This document shows positions 42,058-50,782 of a DNA stretch of 64,000 bases, in pieces (the first letter of the stretch is position 1; every line of letters begins with the position of its first letter). The stretch is taken from positions 1 to 64,000 of the forward strand of contig JAVHLM010000014.1 in NCBI GenBank assembly GCA_031082125.1, in the 5' to 3' direction. The DNA is from Candidatus Eremiobacterota bacterium (GTDB lineage: Bacteria > Vulcanimicrobiota > CADAWZ01 > Ess09-12). Below the pieces are notes generated by a model. That model made no database searches. It saw only the letters and a list, made by a program, of their open reading frames with translations, and was not told where the DNA came from. The position numbers were made by a program, and so were the translations under genes.

Positions 42058-44305
42058 ATCCCTCTTTCGGCTGTTTTTCAAGGTATTTCTTGAGCAGGGC
42101 CATGAAGCGGTCTTTCCCCCGGGAGATGAGGGCTGCGTATTTCTCAGTCATATGGGGCTGTGAGAGAAAATCGGTGAGCTTCATCTGCCCTTTTATGATC
42201 ATGGAGGTGATTTTCTCGTTGAAGGGGATCTCCTTGTCTGAGAGGGAGAGGCTGCTGTAAAGCATGAGGGACATGATATTCCTGTGGCCTTCCTGCTCTG
42301 CCGCGGCGAGGGGAGTGATGCCCATGCGGTCGGGTATGCTGAAGTCGGCGCCCCTGAGCAGAAGAAGGGCCGCCACATCGCTGGTGCCGCAAGCCGCCGC
42401 CAGGTGAAGGGCTGTCCTGCCCTCCCTGTCTTTCCCATGAATATCGGCACCTTTTGCGATAAGGATGGCAGCGATTTTCTTACGGCCGTTCTGAGCCGCC
42501 CTGTGGAGGGGCGTGCTCCCTGTATCGTCGCGGACATTTACCTCATGGCCGTTTTTCAGGAGCAGCGCGGCGAAGTCTTCATGGCCCCACACTGCAGCCA
42601 CGTGGAGGGGAGTGACGGCGCTCCCGTCTCCTTGTGCAGCGGCGGCTCCATGGAGCAGGAGTGTTTCCGCAATGACGGTGAAGCCTCCCCTCGCGGCAAG
42701 ATGGAGGGGAGTGGTTCCCAGGGGGTCGGCGGCATTCACCTCGGCATGGCGGGAAAGAAGCACCTCGGCCATGTCGCACCTGTTGTGCTGCGCCGCCAGG
42801 TGAAGGTATGTTCTTCCCTCATCATTTTTCCAGTTCACATCAGCGCCGTGGCCGATGAGAAACTCCGCCGTTTCCCTGTGATTGGTCCAGAGTGCCCAGT
42901 AAAGTGGCGAGAGCCCTTCTTTGTCGAGAATATTCACCTTGGCGCCCCTGCTCACCAGGAGCTCGACAATTTCCAGCAGGCCGTTCTGTGCTGCCAGACG
43001 CAGGGGCGTCCACCCTGAGGAATCTTCGGCGTTCACCTTGGCGCCCTTTTCAATGAGAAGGGCTGCCGTGTCGGGATGGCCGTACCACGCTGCCATGTGG
43101 AGGGGCGTCTTTCCTTCCCTGTCGGACTTGTTGAGGGCGGCGCCCCGGGAGAGGAGGAGCTCCGCAATGGCCAGCTGGCCGTACCAGGCCGCTATATGGA
43201 GGGGGGTGCGCCCCTCGCGATCGCCGATGTTCACGGGGATGCTCCTGTTAAGGAACTCCGATACGGCCTCGAGGTCCCTTCTCCTCACGGCATCAAAGAT
43301 ATCCTTATAGATGATGGTCGTTATCTTCTGGCCGCCTCCCGGCCTGGCGATGGCGATCTGCCTTGTCACCAGGGGGAGATGGGCAGGGAGGGCTGAAGGG
43401 GGTGGGCCTGCAGGCTGCACAAAGGTCCCCGCGAGCATGGCCAAGACCTCCCGGGCCGATGAGGGCCTGTTCTGTGGCACCAGGTCCACCATAGAGAGCA
43501 CGAGGTCGCTCAAGTATTCAGGGACAGCGGGGTTGAGCTTCGACGGGGCCTCGAAGGTGAAGAGGGTCGCCGCGCTTCCCTCGGGGTCGAGGCCGGTGAA
43601 GAGGTAATGCATGAGGGCCCCCAGGGAATAGAGGTCGCTCCGGGGCTCGGCCTGCCCCTTGTACTGCTCCGGGGCGGCATATCCCGGCGTCCCGATGGCC
43701 GTGCCTTTTTTCTGCGGGATGAAGAGGCGCGCGATACCGAAGTCCACAAGAAAGACCTTGTCCTCGCGGAGCATCACGTTTGAAGGCTTGATATCGCGGT
43801 AGATCACCGGAGGGTCCTGCCGGTGGAGATACTCCAGGATTTCCAGGACCTGCGCGAAGAGGCGCCTTGCCTCGTCGAAGGGGAAGGGCTTGCCGCCCCG
43901 CTCCCTGATGAGGGTGTCGAGATCCTTCCCCTCGATGAAAGTCATCACCAGGTAGTGGGCGGCCTGCGGGGAATCGGGGTCGGGCGCAGTAAAGTAGTCG
44001 ATGACCCTGGGAAGGCCGCCATGATGGAGGCGCGAGAGAAGCGTAGCCTCGTCCCTGAAGCGCTCCTCTGCGTACTGCCGTTCTTCCGGCGTTGCGAAGG
44101 TAGAGAGCATTTTCTTGAGGGCAACCGGTGTCTTGAGCCTTGAGTCCCAGGCGTGGTACACGCACCCCATGGAGCCCGATTTGATAATCCTGTGGACATG
44201 GTAGCGGTTTTCCAGGGTATAGAGCACCAAGGGGGTGCCGCACCCTGTGCAGGCAGGGCTTTCAGGGTCATTTTCTCTCCGGCACTGTGGACATGTCAAG
44301 GCCAT
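42056..44305 (-). CDS. Serine/threonine protein kinase fused to an ankyrin array
   Basis: The ATG at 44305 after GGGAGCAGCT gives 749 residues. An N-terminal zinc ribbon (C-P-Q-C...C-T-G-C) precedes a Hanks-type kinase domain (about residues 30-300): A-L-K-K with the ATP Lys, Y-R-D-I-K-P-S-N and V-D-F-G. A Pro-rich linker follows, then about ten ankyrin repeats to residue 700. All key kinase residues are present, but the Gly-rich loop is weak (K-S-G-S-M-G). No transmembrane segment is seen, so it is a cytoplasmic kinase with a protein-binding array. Kinase-ankyrin fusions of this length are uncommon in bacteria. A frame extending to 44392 overlaps the upstream gene and is less likely. Confidence 0.9.
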   Translation of the reverse strand: MALTCPQCRRENDPESPACTGCGTPLVLYTLENRYHVHRIIKSGSMGCVYHAWDSRLKTPVALKKMLSTFATPEERQYAEERFRDEATLLSRLHHGGLPRVIDYFTAPDPDSPQAAHYLVMTFIEGKDLDTLIRERGGKPFPFDEARRLFAQVLEILEYLHRQDPPVIYRDIKPSNVMLREDKVFLVDFGIARLFIPQKKGTAIGTPGYAAPEQYKGQAEPRSDLYSLGALMHYLFTGLDPEGSAATLFTFEAPSKLNPAVPEYLSDLVLSMVDLVPQNRPSSAREVLAMLAGTFVQPAGPPPSALPAHLPLVTRQIAIARPGGGQKITTIIYKDIFDAVRRRDLEAVSEFLNRSIPVNIGDREGRTPLHIAAWYGQLAIAELLLSRGAALNKSDREGKTPLHMAAWYGHPDTAALLIEKGAKVNAEDSSGWTPLRLAAQNGLLEIVELLVSRGAKVNILDKEGLSPLYWALWTNHRETAEFLIGHGADVNWKNDEGRTYLHLAAQHNRCDMAEVLLSRHAEVNAADPLGTTPLHLAARGGFTVIAETLLLHGAAAAQGDGSAVTPLHVAAVWGHEDFAALLLKNGHEVNVRDDTGSTPLHRAAQNGRKKIAAILIAKGADIHGKDREGRTALHLAAACGTSDVAALLLLRGADFSIPDRMGITPLAAAEQEGHRNIMSLMLYSSLSLSDKEIPFNEKITSMIIKGQMKLTDFLSQPHMTEKYAALISRGKDRFMALLKKYLEKQPKEG

Positions 44306-44379
44306 AGCTGCTCCCGGCTTGTTCTTCTCACCTTGCAAAACCTGTAAACCCTTTAGCTGTCCAGGATTTTCACATCTTG

Positions 44380-46161
44380 TTACCGCTCCCACTTCACCAG
44401 CAGGAGGGGTTTCCCGTCAAGGGTGAGGTCAAAAATATTTCCCGGCCCCACGGGGCCAGGCGGTCCTGCCCTCATCCCGGGCATGTCGGGGGGAGGCCCG
44501 GGCGGTCCCCCCGCTGCGGCAGGGTCGCTGTGGGAAGGCACCCTGGGGATGGGAATGCTCTCAATGACGGTCATCTTCTCATTTTCCCCGAGGGAGGGCC
44601 TCAGGCTCTCAAGCTCGTGCTCCCTGGCAAGCCAGCAGACCCTGCCGGTGCCTCCGGCCCAGCTCCACAGATCGCCGGAAAAAGCGTCCCGGAGGTTCTT
44701 CCCTTTGAGATCCCTGTATTTTTTCAATCCTTCTTCGTTCCTGAACAGTTCAGGGCCTCTGCGGGGCGTGAAGTGGCCATAGAACGGCTCTGGAAAGGTT
44801 GTGCGGTCTGTGAGGGAAGTTCCGTCAGCCAGGTGCCAGCGGCCCAGGAAATCGAGGTGCTGGTTGATGCCATCGGGAGCTATCACCACGGTCCCCGGCG
44901 CGGCATGCTTTTCAAGCACGGTGGTTATTCCGGCGAGGATGGCGCTCCTGAAACGGAGTGGCTCAAGCGAATGCAGGGAAAGGGGGATTCCCCAGAGGGT
45001 ATTGAGCACGAGGAGCGCCGAGACTGCAGGCACCGCGGCGAGGCTGCTCCTGTCACAGGCCATCTTCAGGAACCACACTCCCGCAGCCGTGTAGAGATAG
45101 AAAGTGGGGATCAGGAAGCGCATTGACTGAGGATCGGCCCTGAAGCTGTATGCCATGTAGAGCGCCGTGACAGGGACCACAAGGAGGCTGAAGAAGAGCC
45201 CCTCTTTCCAGGTATCCTCCTGAGCGCTCATGGCCACGATTCCAAGGAAGCCCGGCACGAACAGGAGGCCGCACCCCTCGCTCATCAGCTTCTGCAGGTA
45301 GGGAAGAAAGTTCTGGAGGAAAAAGGAGATGCCGAAAGACACCGCCAGGTGATCTGAGAGTCCGTAGCCTGTTTTCCAGAAAGCGCCGAAGGCTCCCTGG
45401 TTTCGAAGACCCAGCAGCAGAAGGGGGAGAGCGGCGCCGGAGAGGCATGCCGCCAGGGATTTCAGATCTTGCCCGGGGCTCCTGACCGTGACCAGCATAT
45501 ATACCGCAAGGGCAGGCAGAAACAGTGCCTCAGGATAGTGTATGGCAGGGATTATCCCCAGAAAGAGCCCGCCGGTAAAGCTCCAGAGGGGGGAGAAGGT
45601 TTTCCTCCACTGGAAGAGGCAGTAAAGACCCCATACAAGGAAAAAGGAGACTGAGGTATGGGAGTCGTGAACAAGGGCATGCTCGTTGGCAAAAGGATTT
45701 ACCGCCATCAGCGCGGCGGCGAGGAGCGCCCATGATTCACCAATCCAGGATCGGCAAAGAAGGAAAAGCCCCAGGAGGGTCAGTGAAGCCATGATGAGAG
45801 GGAGCACAAGCACCCGCTCCGGCCCGAAGGCTTTGTAGAAGGGGGCCGTTATCGCCGGAAGGCCCGGGGGATATCTGCTGAAGTAGCGCCTCTTCCCGTC
45901 ATAGAGCCAGTGGAAACCGACATACTGCACGGGAGACTCGGTGGTGAGAAAAGTCCTCCCCTCGCGGGCAATGAGCCTTGCCTGGACCAGGTAGCCGTTG
46001 GCGTCAGGCGTCGAGATGGCAGGCTCAAGAAAGGAGAGGAGGAAGAAGAAATGCATGATCACGAGAAGGATGGCGGCGGCGAGGTGGCCCTTCCCTGTGA
46101 AAGCATTCCAGGGAAGCCTTTGCCGCGCCTTTGTCTCTTGAGTTCCGTGAGCCTGGTTCAT
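44380..46161 (-). CDS. GT-C-fold membrane glycosyltransferase (ArnT/PMT-like)
   Basis: 593 residues with about eleven membrane helices in the N-terminal 430 and a soluble C-terminal part. The first periplasmic loop holds the acidic S-T-P-D-A-N-G-Y motif, as in GT39/GT83 enzymes that use polyprenyl-phosphate sugars. Y-P-P-G-L-P-A and H-D-S-H-T fit the same superfamily. The C-terminus has a Pro/Gly/Met-rich stretch (G-G-P-P-G-P-P-P-D-M-P-G-M) that is probably disordered. It would transfer a sugar in the periplasm to lipid or protein; the acceptor is unknown. It lies 74 bases upstream of the kinase gene on the same strand. Confidence 0.78.
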   Translation of the reverse strand: MNQAHGTQETKARQRLPWNAFTGKGHLAAAILLVIMHFFFLLSFLEPAISTPDANGYLVQARLIAREGRTFLTTESPVQYVGFHWLYDGKRRYFSRYPPGLPAITAPFYKAFGPERVLVLPLIMASLTLLGLFLLCRSWIGESWALLAAALMAVNPFANEHALVHDSHTSVSFFLVWGLYCLFQWRKTFSPLWSFTGGLFLGIIPAIHYPEALFLPALAVYMLVTVRSPGQDLKSLAACLSGAALPLLLLGLRNQGAFGAFWKTGYGLSDHLAVSFGISFFLQNFLPYLQKLMSEGCGLLFVPGFLGIVAMSAQEDTWKEGLFFSLLVVPVTALYMAYSFRADPQSMRFLIPTFYLYTAAGVWFLKMACDRSSLAAVPAVSALLVLNTLWGIPLSLHSLEPLRFRSAILAGITTVLEKHAAPGTVVIAPDGINQHLDFLGRWHLADGTSLTDRTTFPEPFYGHFTPRRGPELFRNEEGLKKYRDLKGKNLRDAFSGDLWSWAGGTGRVCWLAREHELESLRPSLGENEKMTVIESIPIPRVPSHSDPAAAGGPPGPPPDMPGMRAGPPGPVGPGNIFDLTLDGKPLLLVKWER

Positions 46162-46245
46162 GCCCTGTTCCGGTAAGCCTTTCTGGGAGATACTTCCCCT
46201 TTTGTGAAGGTACTCCTCTCATGAGGGCACGGCAGGATTCACAGG

Positions 46246-46632
46246 CTACCAGATTGTTCTCACGGGATACTGGGTGATCAGGGGGTCCGGGGTAAGCAGC
46301 GGGAGGCTGTGGGCAATAGACTGACATATCAGCATCCTGTCGAAGGGATCCTTATGCACGGCGGGAAGCCTGGAAAGTTGAAGAACTGCCTCTTCGTAAA
46401 GTGGCAGTTCCGTTATTCCGTGGAGCTCCCTGTAGTGAGGGACAAAATCCCTTGCCGGCAAGGGCAAAGGCAGTCTTCCCGCGGAGTTCTTGATGATGAT
46501 CTCCCATGCAGAAACAGAGCTCATGTAAATCTCATTACTGGAATCTGTGAACAGGATGCGGCATTTGCGGGAGATCTCCGTGCTCCCCGAGATAATCCAC
46601 AGGAATGTGCATGTGTCAAGGAGCAGTTTCAT
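46246..46632 (-). CDS. vapC: PIN-domain toxin (VapC-like)
   Basis: 129 residues from the ATG at 46632 after AGGAGAGG. PIN ribonuclease acidic residues are visible: the first Asp in L-L-L-D-T-C-T, a Glu in S-A-W-E-I, and Asp pairs in D-P-F-D-R-M. VapC-type PIN toxins cleave tRNA or rRNA. It overlaps the antitoxin gene by 17 bases, typical of these modules. The first residues differ from canonical VapC (T-C-T-F-L-W), matching the subgroup paired with Phd/YefM antitoxins. Confidence 0.88.
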   Translation of the reverse strand: MKLLLDTCTFLWIISGSTEISRKCRILFTDSSNEIYMSSVSAWEIIIKNSAGRLPLPLPARDFVPHYRELHGITELPLYEEAVLQLSRLPAVHKDPFDRMLICQSIAHSLPLLTPDPLITQYPVRTIW

Positions 46633-46873
46633 GAGCCTCTCCTGAAAAGGACTGCAGGATATCGTCAGGGAGAGCTTCAAAAAAGCTCTCAGGAACATGG
46701 AAGATTTTCCTGGCCAGTCCCATCGGCCTTTTTCCCTCTTTTGGCTGCTGCAGCAGCTTAATCTCGGCGATTGGCTTGTTTCTCCTGCAGAGAATAAGTG
46801 AGTCGTTCTCCTTCAGATTATCGATATATTCTGAGAGATGAGTCTTGGCATCATGAATGTTGACTCGCTTCAT
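46616..46873 (-). CDS. Phd/YefM-family antitoxin
   Basis: 85 residues beginning M-K-R-V-N-I-H-D-A-K-T-H-L-S, the Phd/YefM DNA-binding N-terminus. The C-terminal tail is the likely toxin-binding segment. It precedes and overlaps the PIN toxin gene. No Shine-Dalgarno sequence precedes the ATG. A perfect consensus promoter ends only 6 bases before it, so the transcript should be leaderless. Such antitoxins usually repress their own promoter. Confidence 0.88.
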   Translation of the reverse strand: MKRVNIHDAKTHLSEYIDNLKENDSLILCRRNKPIAEIKLLQQPKEGKRPMGLARKIFHVPESFFEALPDDILQSFSGEAHETAP

Positions 46874-46879
46874 GATTCA

Positions 46880-46908
46880 ATTATAGACTAAGTATCTGGT
46901 CCTGTCAA
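46880..46908 (-). promoter_or_regulatory. Consensus promoter of the toxin-antitoxin module
   Basis: On the minus strand TTGACA (46908-46903), 17 bp, TATAAT (46885-46880): an exact sigma-70 consensus with optimal spacing. Six bases separate the -10 from the ATG, so transcription should start at the A of the start codon. Confidence 0.85.
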
Positions 46909-46920
46909 TCGAAGAGATGG

Positions 46921-47059
46921 GGATAGGAAGCTAGATTTCGGCACCCCCCGGCCTCCGCAGATACTATACAAGAAAATTCCGGGAAGCAGTGCGTCGGTGC
47001 GAGGAAAAGGGCGGGATATCGGGCTGAAAGCCCTGATGCGGTATGCGCAGAACCAGAGC
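46921..47059. repeat. Dispersed repeat, copy A
   Basis: About 139 bases matching copy B at 49783-49982 in the same orientation, both beginning GGATAGGAAGC and ending CAGAACCAGAGC. Copy A lacks about 57 internal bases. The most conserved part is GTGCGTCGGTGCGAGG. It lies between the toxin-antitoxin module and the HET-C-like gene. Confidence 0.8.
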
Positions 47060-47107
47060 CCTTCAGCCCCGGCAAGAGGATCTTTATTTCAGGAACACTG
47101 AGGTTAT

Positions 47108-49636
47108 TCATTTCGATCTTGCAAAGCTTAATGAGAGCACCATATTGAAAGTTGTGGAGTCATCAGTGATTGTCATCCATTGTCCTCCTGTCAGGCTGTC
47201 TTTATTAACAGTCAACTTGAGTGTGGCATCACAATAGACTTCCTTGTGCGTTCTTCCTGTAGTGTCCGTCACAGGTCCTTTATATGCGACAGTGAGCGTG
47301 TTGCCGCTTCCGCTCACTTTGTATCCTTCCGGGCTTCCAAATCGGTCGCTTCCAATATAAATTGCATAGGTGTCTTTGTAGGGGACTATGCTCAAGGTGG
47401 CCTTGAATTTCTGCCCGATATCGCTTTTATTGCTGCTTCTTACCACTTTGGAATAACCGGTCCATTGGCCCGCGAAGGGACTCCATACCGAGTCTGGATT
47501 TTGTGCCGGTGGGGGTGCGGGAGTTCTCCGCGGTGGTTGAGGCGCTTCTATCACATCGATTGCAACAGCATCCTCTGCAGTAATCGCAGAATCCCTGGCA
47601 TCAGTGACATATACCGCAACAGTGTATTTGCCCGGATTCTTGAATTTGGCCTTGTTGCTTGGAAGCTCGTGTTTTGCTCCCTGGTAAGTTTTTCCATTCA
47701 CCGACCACCTGTAGGTATATTTCTGTGAGCCGCCTGTCGCTTTGGCATAAAGCTGGATTGTCTCGCCGACTTGTGCTCTGGCCTTCCCGGCTGAAAGCGT
47801 CACTTTTAGAGGCTTTTCAACGGGCGGAGCAGGTACAGCCGCTTTTACCCTTATAACTACAGATGCTTCCTGGACGGAGTCCGCCTCGTCCTGCACATGG
47901 ACTTTTACCGTATGGTCACCTGGATTCTTGAAAACGGCTTTGTTGTTTGTAAGACTGTGTTGTGCTCCTGTAGCGAGTCTTCCATCCAGAAACCATGAAT
48001 AGCTGTAATCTTTAACCCCTCCCTGCGCTTTTGCAGTGAAGGCGACTTTCTCTCCAGGTTTTACCGTGGTCTTGCTTGCAGATAAAGTGACAGAGAGAGG
48101 CCTGGTTTCCGGCCTGGTCTCAGGCACTGTTTCAGGCCTGGCCGCAGGCGCAACGGCAGTGATCGTCACTGCTCCATTGGCCTCGAGGCGGGGGCTTGAG
48201 GCATCTTTGACAATGACCACGAGCGTATGTTTGCCAGGCCCCGGCAAGGTAATATCAACTGAAGGCACGTTGCATCCAGTGCTTGGCACACCGCTGAAAG
48301 TCCATGCATATTCATAGGGCGGCTTCCCCCCGGAGACACCTGCTTTCACGGTGACTTTTTCGCCGGGCCGGGCCGTTGTCCTGGCTGCAGATAACGACAC
48401 CGCGAGAGGCTTTGTTTCCGGCGCCGGGGTGGTAAATGCGACGGTATCCCGGGCCTCAAGACGTGGATTTGAAGCGTCCTTGACGATGACGAGAAGCGTA
48501 TGCCTCCCCGGCCCCCCCACAGTGATATCAATCTGATCCATAGAATTCAGCTTGGTGTTTGGCGGGTTGTTGTCCAAAATCCATGCATATTCATAGCGCG
48601 GCTTCCCACCCGTAACATTCGCCTTCACCGTGACTTTCTCACCGGGCTTGATGGTTGTCTTTGCTGCAGATAAAGCGACCGAAAGATGCTTTTCCCCCTC
48701 TATCTGCGTACTGCCGCCAGTTGGCACCGGCGTCGGAACCGGAGACGCAGCCGGTTTTGGTTTTGCCTTCCCGGTGAGCGCGTTGATAATGGCGGTGGCC
48801 TTGCCTGGATATTCCTTCTTTATCTCTTCAATGAACCTGTTCCACTGCGCGCGCGTTTCTTCTATTGCTACTTTTCTGGCGATAGCATAAAGGGTATAAT
48901 TTGAGCCTGGCACTTTTAGCGCGCCTTCTCTTGTGGACTCGTCGTCTTTATTGACATCCTCGTGAATGAGGGTGTAATCGCCTGTCATGTAATCGATGGC
49001 GCCTTTGTAAGAATTGTTAAGGAGCTTGTATTCGGCGTCATCGGCGAATTTAAGGCGAGGATGCTCTGCGCGCAGGCCGTCAATACATACCTTGCGCGGC
49101 CTCAGCTTTTCGTTGCTGTAAACGTTTGAAAAATAGAAATAACCGGTCTTCAGGCCCGCCGGGGGGGAATTCAACTGTGTGCCAAATAGATAAAGCGGTT
49201 TTATGTTTTCCGGCTTTATGCCTTTTTTAAGACAGAGCTCCACATAATTGGAATGCGCGTAAAAATCCTGAACGGTATGAAAAAGATGGCCCAGATATTC
49301 AAGTGCCTTATTTCTGCCCGTGATGCTTTCATCGGCGGAACCCGCGGCAGATATCGCGTTTACATACTGAGTATCAGCATAATCAAGCGATCCGTCTATG
49401 CTGTTGTCATCGAAATGATGCGTCGGCGCCATTAAATAATGCGGTACTCTGTCCTGATCGGTGTTTCCTGTATCAATAAAACCGAATGTCTCCTGGGTAA
49501 AATAAGAGCCGACTGCAGCTCTGGTAATGCTCTCATGCACCGTGCCTCCCAGCGGGCGGAATGTGCTGAATGAATAGACGGGCAGCGCTGCAAGAAAGAC
49601 TAAAAACAAAGTAAGCAGCGATTTATCAAGTTTCAT
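47108..49636 (-). CDS. Exported HET-C/zinc phospholipase C-like protein with PKD-like repeats
   Basis: A Sec signal peptide (about residues 1-23) leads to a domain (about 25-300) rich in His and Asp placed like the HET-C/zinc-dependent phospholipase C fold: V-H-E-S-I-T-R, T-H-H-F-D-D and L-G-H-L-F-H-T-V-Q-D-F-Y-A-H-S-N. Four PKD/Ig-like domains follow (about 315-710), each with K-x-T-V/A-K-P-G-E-K-V and Y-x-Y-x-W wording. The end is a beta-barrel-like region (about 720-842). It is secreted or surface-bound; lipase or lytic action is inferred from the first domain only. The N-terminal part is visibly less GC-rich than its neighbours, and repeats flank the gene, hinting at transfer. Confidence 0.8.
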   Translation of the reverse strand: MKLDKSLLTLFLVFLAALPVYSFSTFRPLGGTVHESITRAAVGSYFTQETFGFIDTGNTDQDRVPHYLMAPTHHFDDNSIDGSLDYADTQYVNAISAAGSADESITGRNKALEYLGHLFHTVQDFYAHSNYVELCLKKGIKPENIKPLYLFGTQLNSPPAGLKTGYFYFSNVYSNEKLRPRKVCIDGLRAEHPRLKFADDAEYKLLNNSYKGAIDYMTGDYTLIHEDVNKDDESTREGALKVPGSNYTLYAIARKVAIEETRAQWNRFIEEIKKEYPGKATAIINALTGKAKPKPAASPVPTPVPTGGSTQIEGEKHLSVALSAAKTTIKPGEKVTVKANVTGGKPRYEYAWILDNNPPNTKLNSMDQIDITVGGPGRHTLLVIVKDASNPRLEARDTVAFTTPAPETKPLAVSLSAARTTARPGEKVTVKAGVSGGKPPYEYAWTFSGVPSTGCNVPSVDITLPGPGKHTLVVIVKDASSPRLEANGAVTITAVAPAARPETVPETRPETRPLSVTLSASKTTVKPGEKVAFTAKAQGGVKDYSYSWFLDGRLATGAQHSLTNNKAVFKNPGDHTVKVHVQDEADSVQEASVVIRVKAAVPAPPVEKPLKVTLSAGKARAQVGETIQLYAKATGGSQKYTYRWSVNGKTYQGAKHELPSNKAKFKNPGKYTVAVYVTDARDSAITAEDAVAIDVIEAPQPPRRTPAPPPAQNPDSVWSPFAGQWTGYSKVVRSSNKSDIGQKFKATLSIVPYKDTYAIYIGSDRFGSPEGYKVSGSGNTLTVAYKGPVTDTTGRTHKEVYCDATLKLTVNKDSLTGGQWMTITDDSTTFNMVLSLSFARSK

Positions 49637-49782
49637 AGGGCAATCTCCTCGCTTGATTTTAAACTGTGGTGACTTTCACTCCGGAAAAACATTGCTCTGG
49701 CTGCTTCGTGGAGAGGCATCACTCCATCGTCAGTTAAGGCGTTTACCTCTGGCCCCTTTGAGATAAGCAATCCCGATATTGA

Positions 49783-49982
49783 GGATAGGAAGCGAGATCC
49801 CGGCGCCCCGCGGCTTCCGAAGGAATTATACAAGAAATTTCCGGAAAAGTCCAGAAATTTCCCGGCGAAAGCGGTGAAAGGGGGGTAAAGAGAGAAAAAT
49901 TCCGGGAAGCGGTGCGTCGGTGCGAGGAAAAAGGCGGGATATCGGGCTGAAAGCCCTTATGCGGTATGCGCAGAACCAGAGC
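49783..49982. repeat. Dispersed repeat, copy B
   Basis: About 200 bases, the longer copy of the repeat at 46921-47059 and in the same orientation. With copy A it brackets the HET-C-like gene. The extra internal segment repeats AAATTTCC-type sequence. It runs into the small open frame at 49920. Confidence 0.8.
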
Positions 49983-50114
49983 GCCGCCCAGGTGAGGGGA
50001 ATTCTCTGCGAGCTCACGGGAAAGCCAGAGGGCTCCATGAAAAAGTACGGGGTATTCCTGAAGGAGATCCGCCTGGAGTCCCTCTTCCCCTTCAGGAAAA
50101 GGAAGGATACTTAG
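49920..50114 (+). CDS. Short open frame continuing from repeat copy B
   Basis: A GTG-started frame of 64 codons reading K-A-L-M-R-Y-A-Q-N-Q-S-A-A-Q-V-R-G-I-L-C-E-L-T-G. The same K-A-L-M-R-Y-A-Q-N-Q-S words occur in copy A before the frame diverges. That suggests a shared ancestral coding segment, perhaps a remnant of a longer gene. There is no ribosome binding site, and the end overlaps the opposing TPR gene by 23 bases. Expression is doubtful. Confidence 0.3.
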   Translation: MRGKRRDIGLKALMRYAQNQSAAQVRGILCELTGKPEGSMKKYGVFLKEIRLESLFPFRKRKDT

Positions 50115-50535
50115 GATTCCAGCCCTTTTTCCGGTAGATTTCATTGAGACGGCCTCGTGCGTCAGCCACAGCCTTCTCATCCCATGAATTATCCGGATCG
50201 GACAACTCCAGGTACTTCTCGTAATCGGCCTGCGCGCGCTCAAGGTCGCCCATCCCTTCAAAGGCTCGGCCCCTGTCATAATAAAGGCTCACCATGAAGG
50301 TGCGAAAGTCCCAGAGCGAGATAGCCCTGGTAAGATCGCTGACGGCCCGGTCATAGCATCCTCTCTTCAAATGGGCATAGCCGCGGTAACAGTAGGGAAG
50401 CTCATCGCGGGGCCTGACCCTGATATAGCGGTCAAAGCAGGTGATGGCCCCGTCGAAGTCCTCCCTGCTGAGGCGCTCAAGCCCCTCGGCGAGGCAGGCC
50501 TCCCTCTTCTTGCTGCTCACGAAAAGGCTCCCCAT
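50092..50535 (-). CDS. Small TPR protein
   Basis: From the ATG at 50535, 147 residues with about three tetratricopeptide repeats (A-C-L-A-E-G-L-E-R-L, Y-C-Y-R-G-Y-A-H-L-K-R-G, Y-Y-D-R-G-R-A-F-E-G-M-G). A GGGGGAGAA site lies 11 bases upstream, slightly far. An in-frame extension to 50634 is less likely. No signal peptide. Likely a cytoplasmic protein-interaction module. Confidence 0.75.
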   Translation of the reverse strand: MGSLFVSSKKREACLAEGLERLSREDFDGAITCFDRYIRVRPRDELPYCYRGYAHLKRGCYDRAVSDLTRAISLWDFRTFMVSLYYDRGRAFEGMGDLERAQADYEKYLELSDPDNSWDEKAVADARGRLNEIYRKKGWNPKYPSFS

Positions 50536-50756
50536 GGTGAAAGAGTTCTCCCCCTTTCCCTTTGTTCCCGCTTTTTCACCAGGCCTTTTGGGGATGCCGG
50601 CCGCGGAGTGATGGATCACCTGCAGGAGATACAAAGACTACAATCGCATGATCGCTTCAGATGGGTAGCCCAATTACACGGGCCCCAGCAGATTTCTGGA
50701 AGGGACTATATGCAGCGGCTCTCCGCGGTAAAGGCTTGATCTTTTCCGGGAATTCA

Positions 50757-50762
50757 TATAAT
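50757..50762 (+). promoter_or_regulatory. -10 of the beta-propeller gene
   Basis: TATAAT only 20 bases before the ATG at 50783, with AGGAGG between. TTGATC at 15 bp is a possible, poorly spaced -35. The leader would be about 13-14 bases. Confidence 0.55.
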
Positions 50763-50782
50763 ATGGATACCAGGAGGCTTGC

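Noticed and set aside
49637-50091. A second gene in the gap before the TPR gene
   Set aside because: The gap of about 450 bases holds repeat copy B and the doubtful frame at 49920. No other gene was seen.
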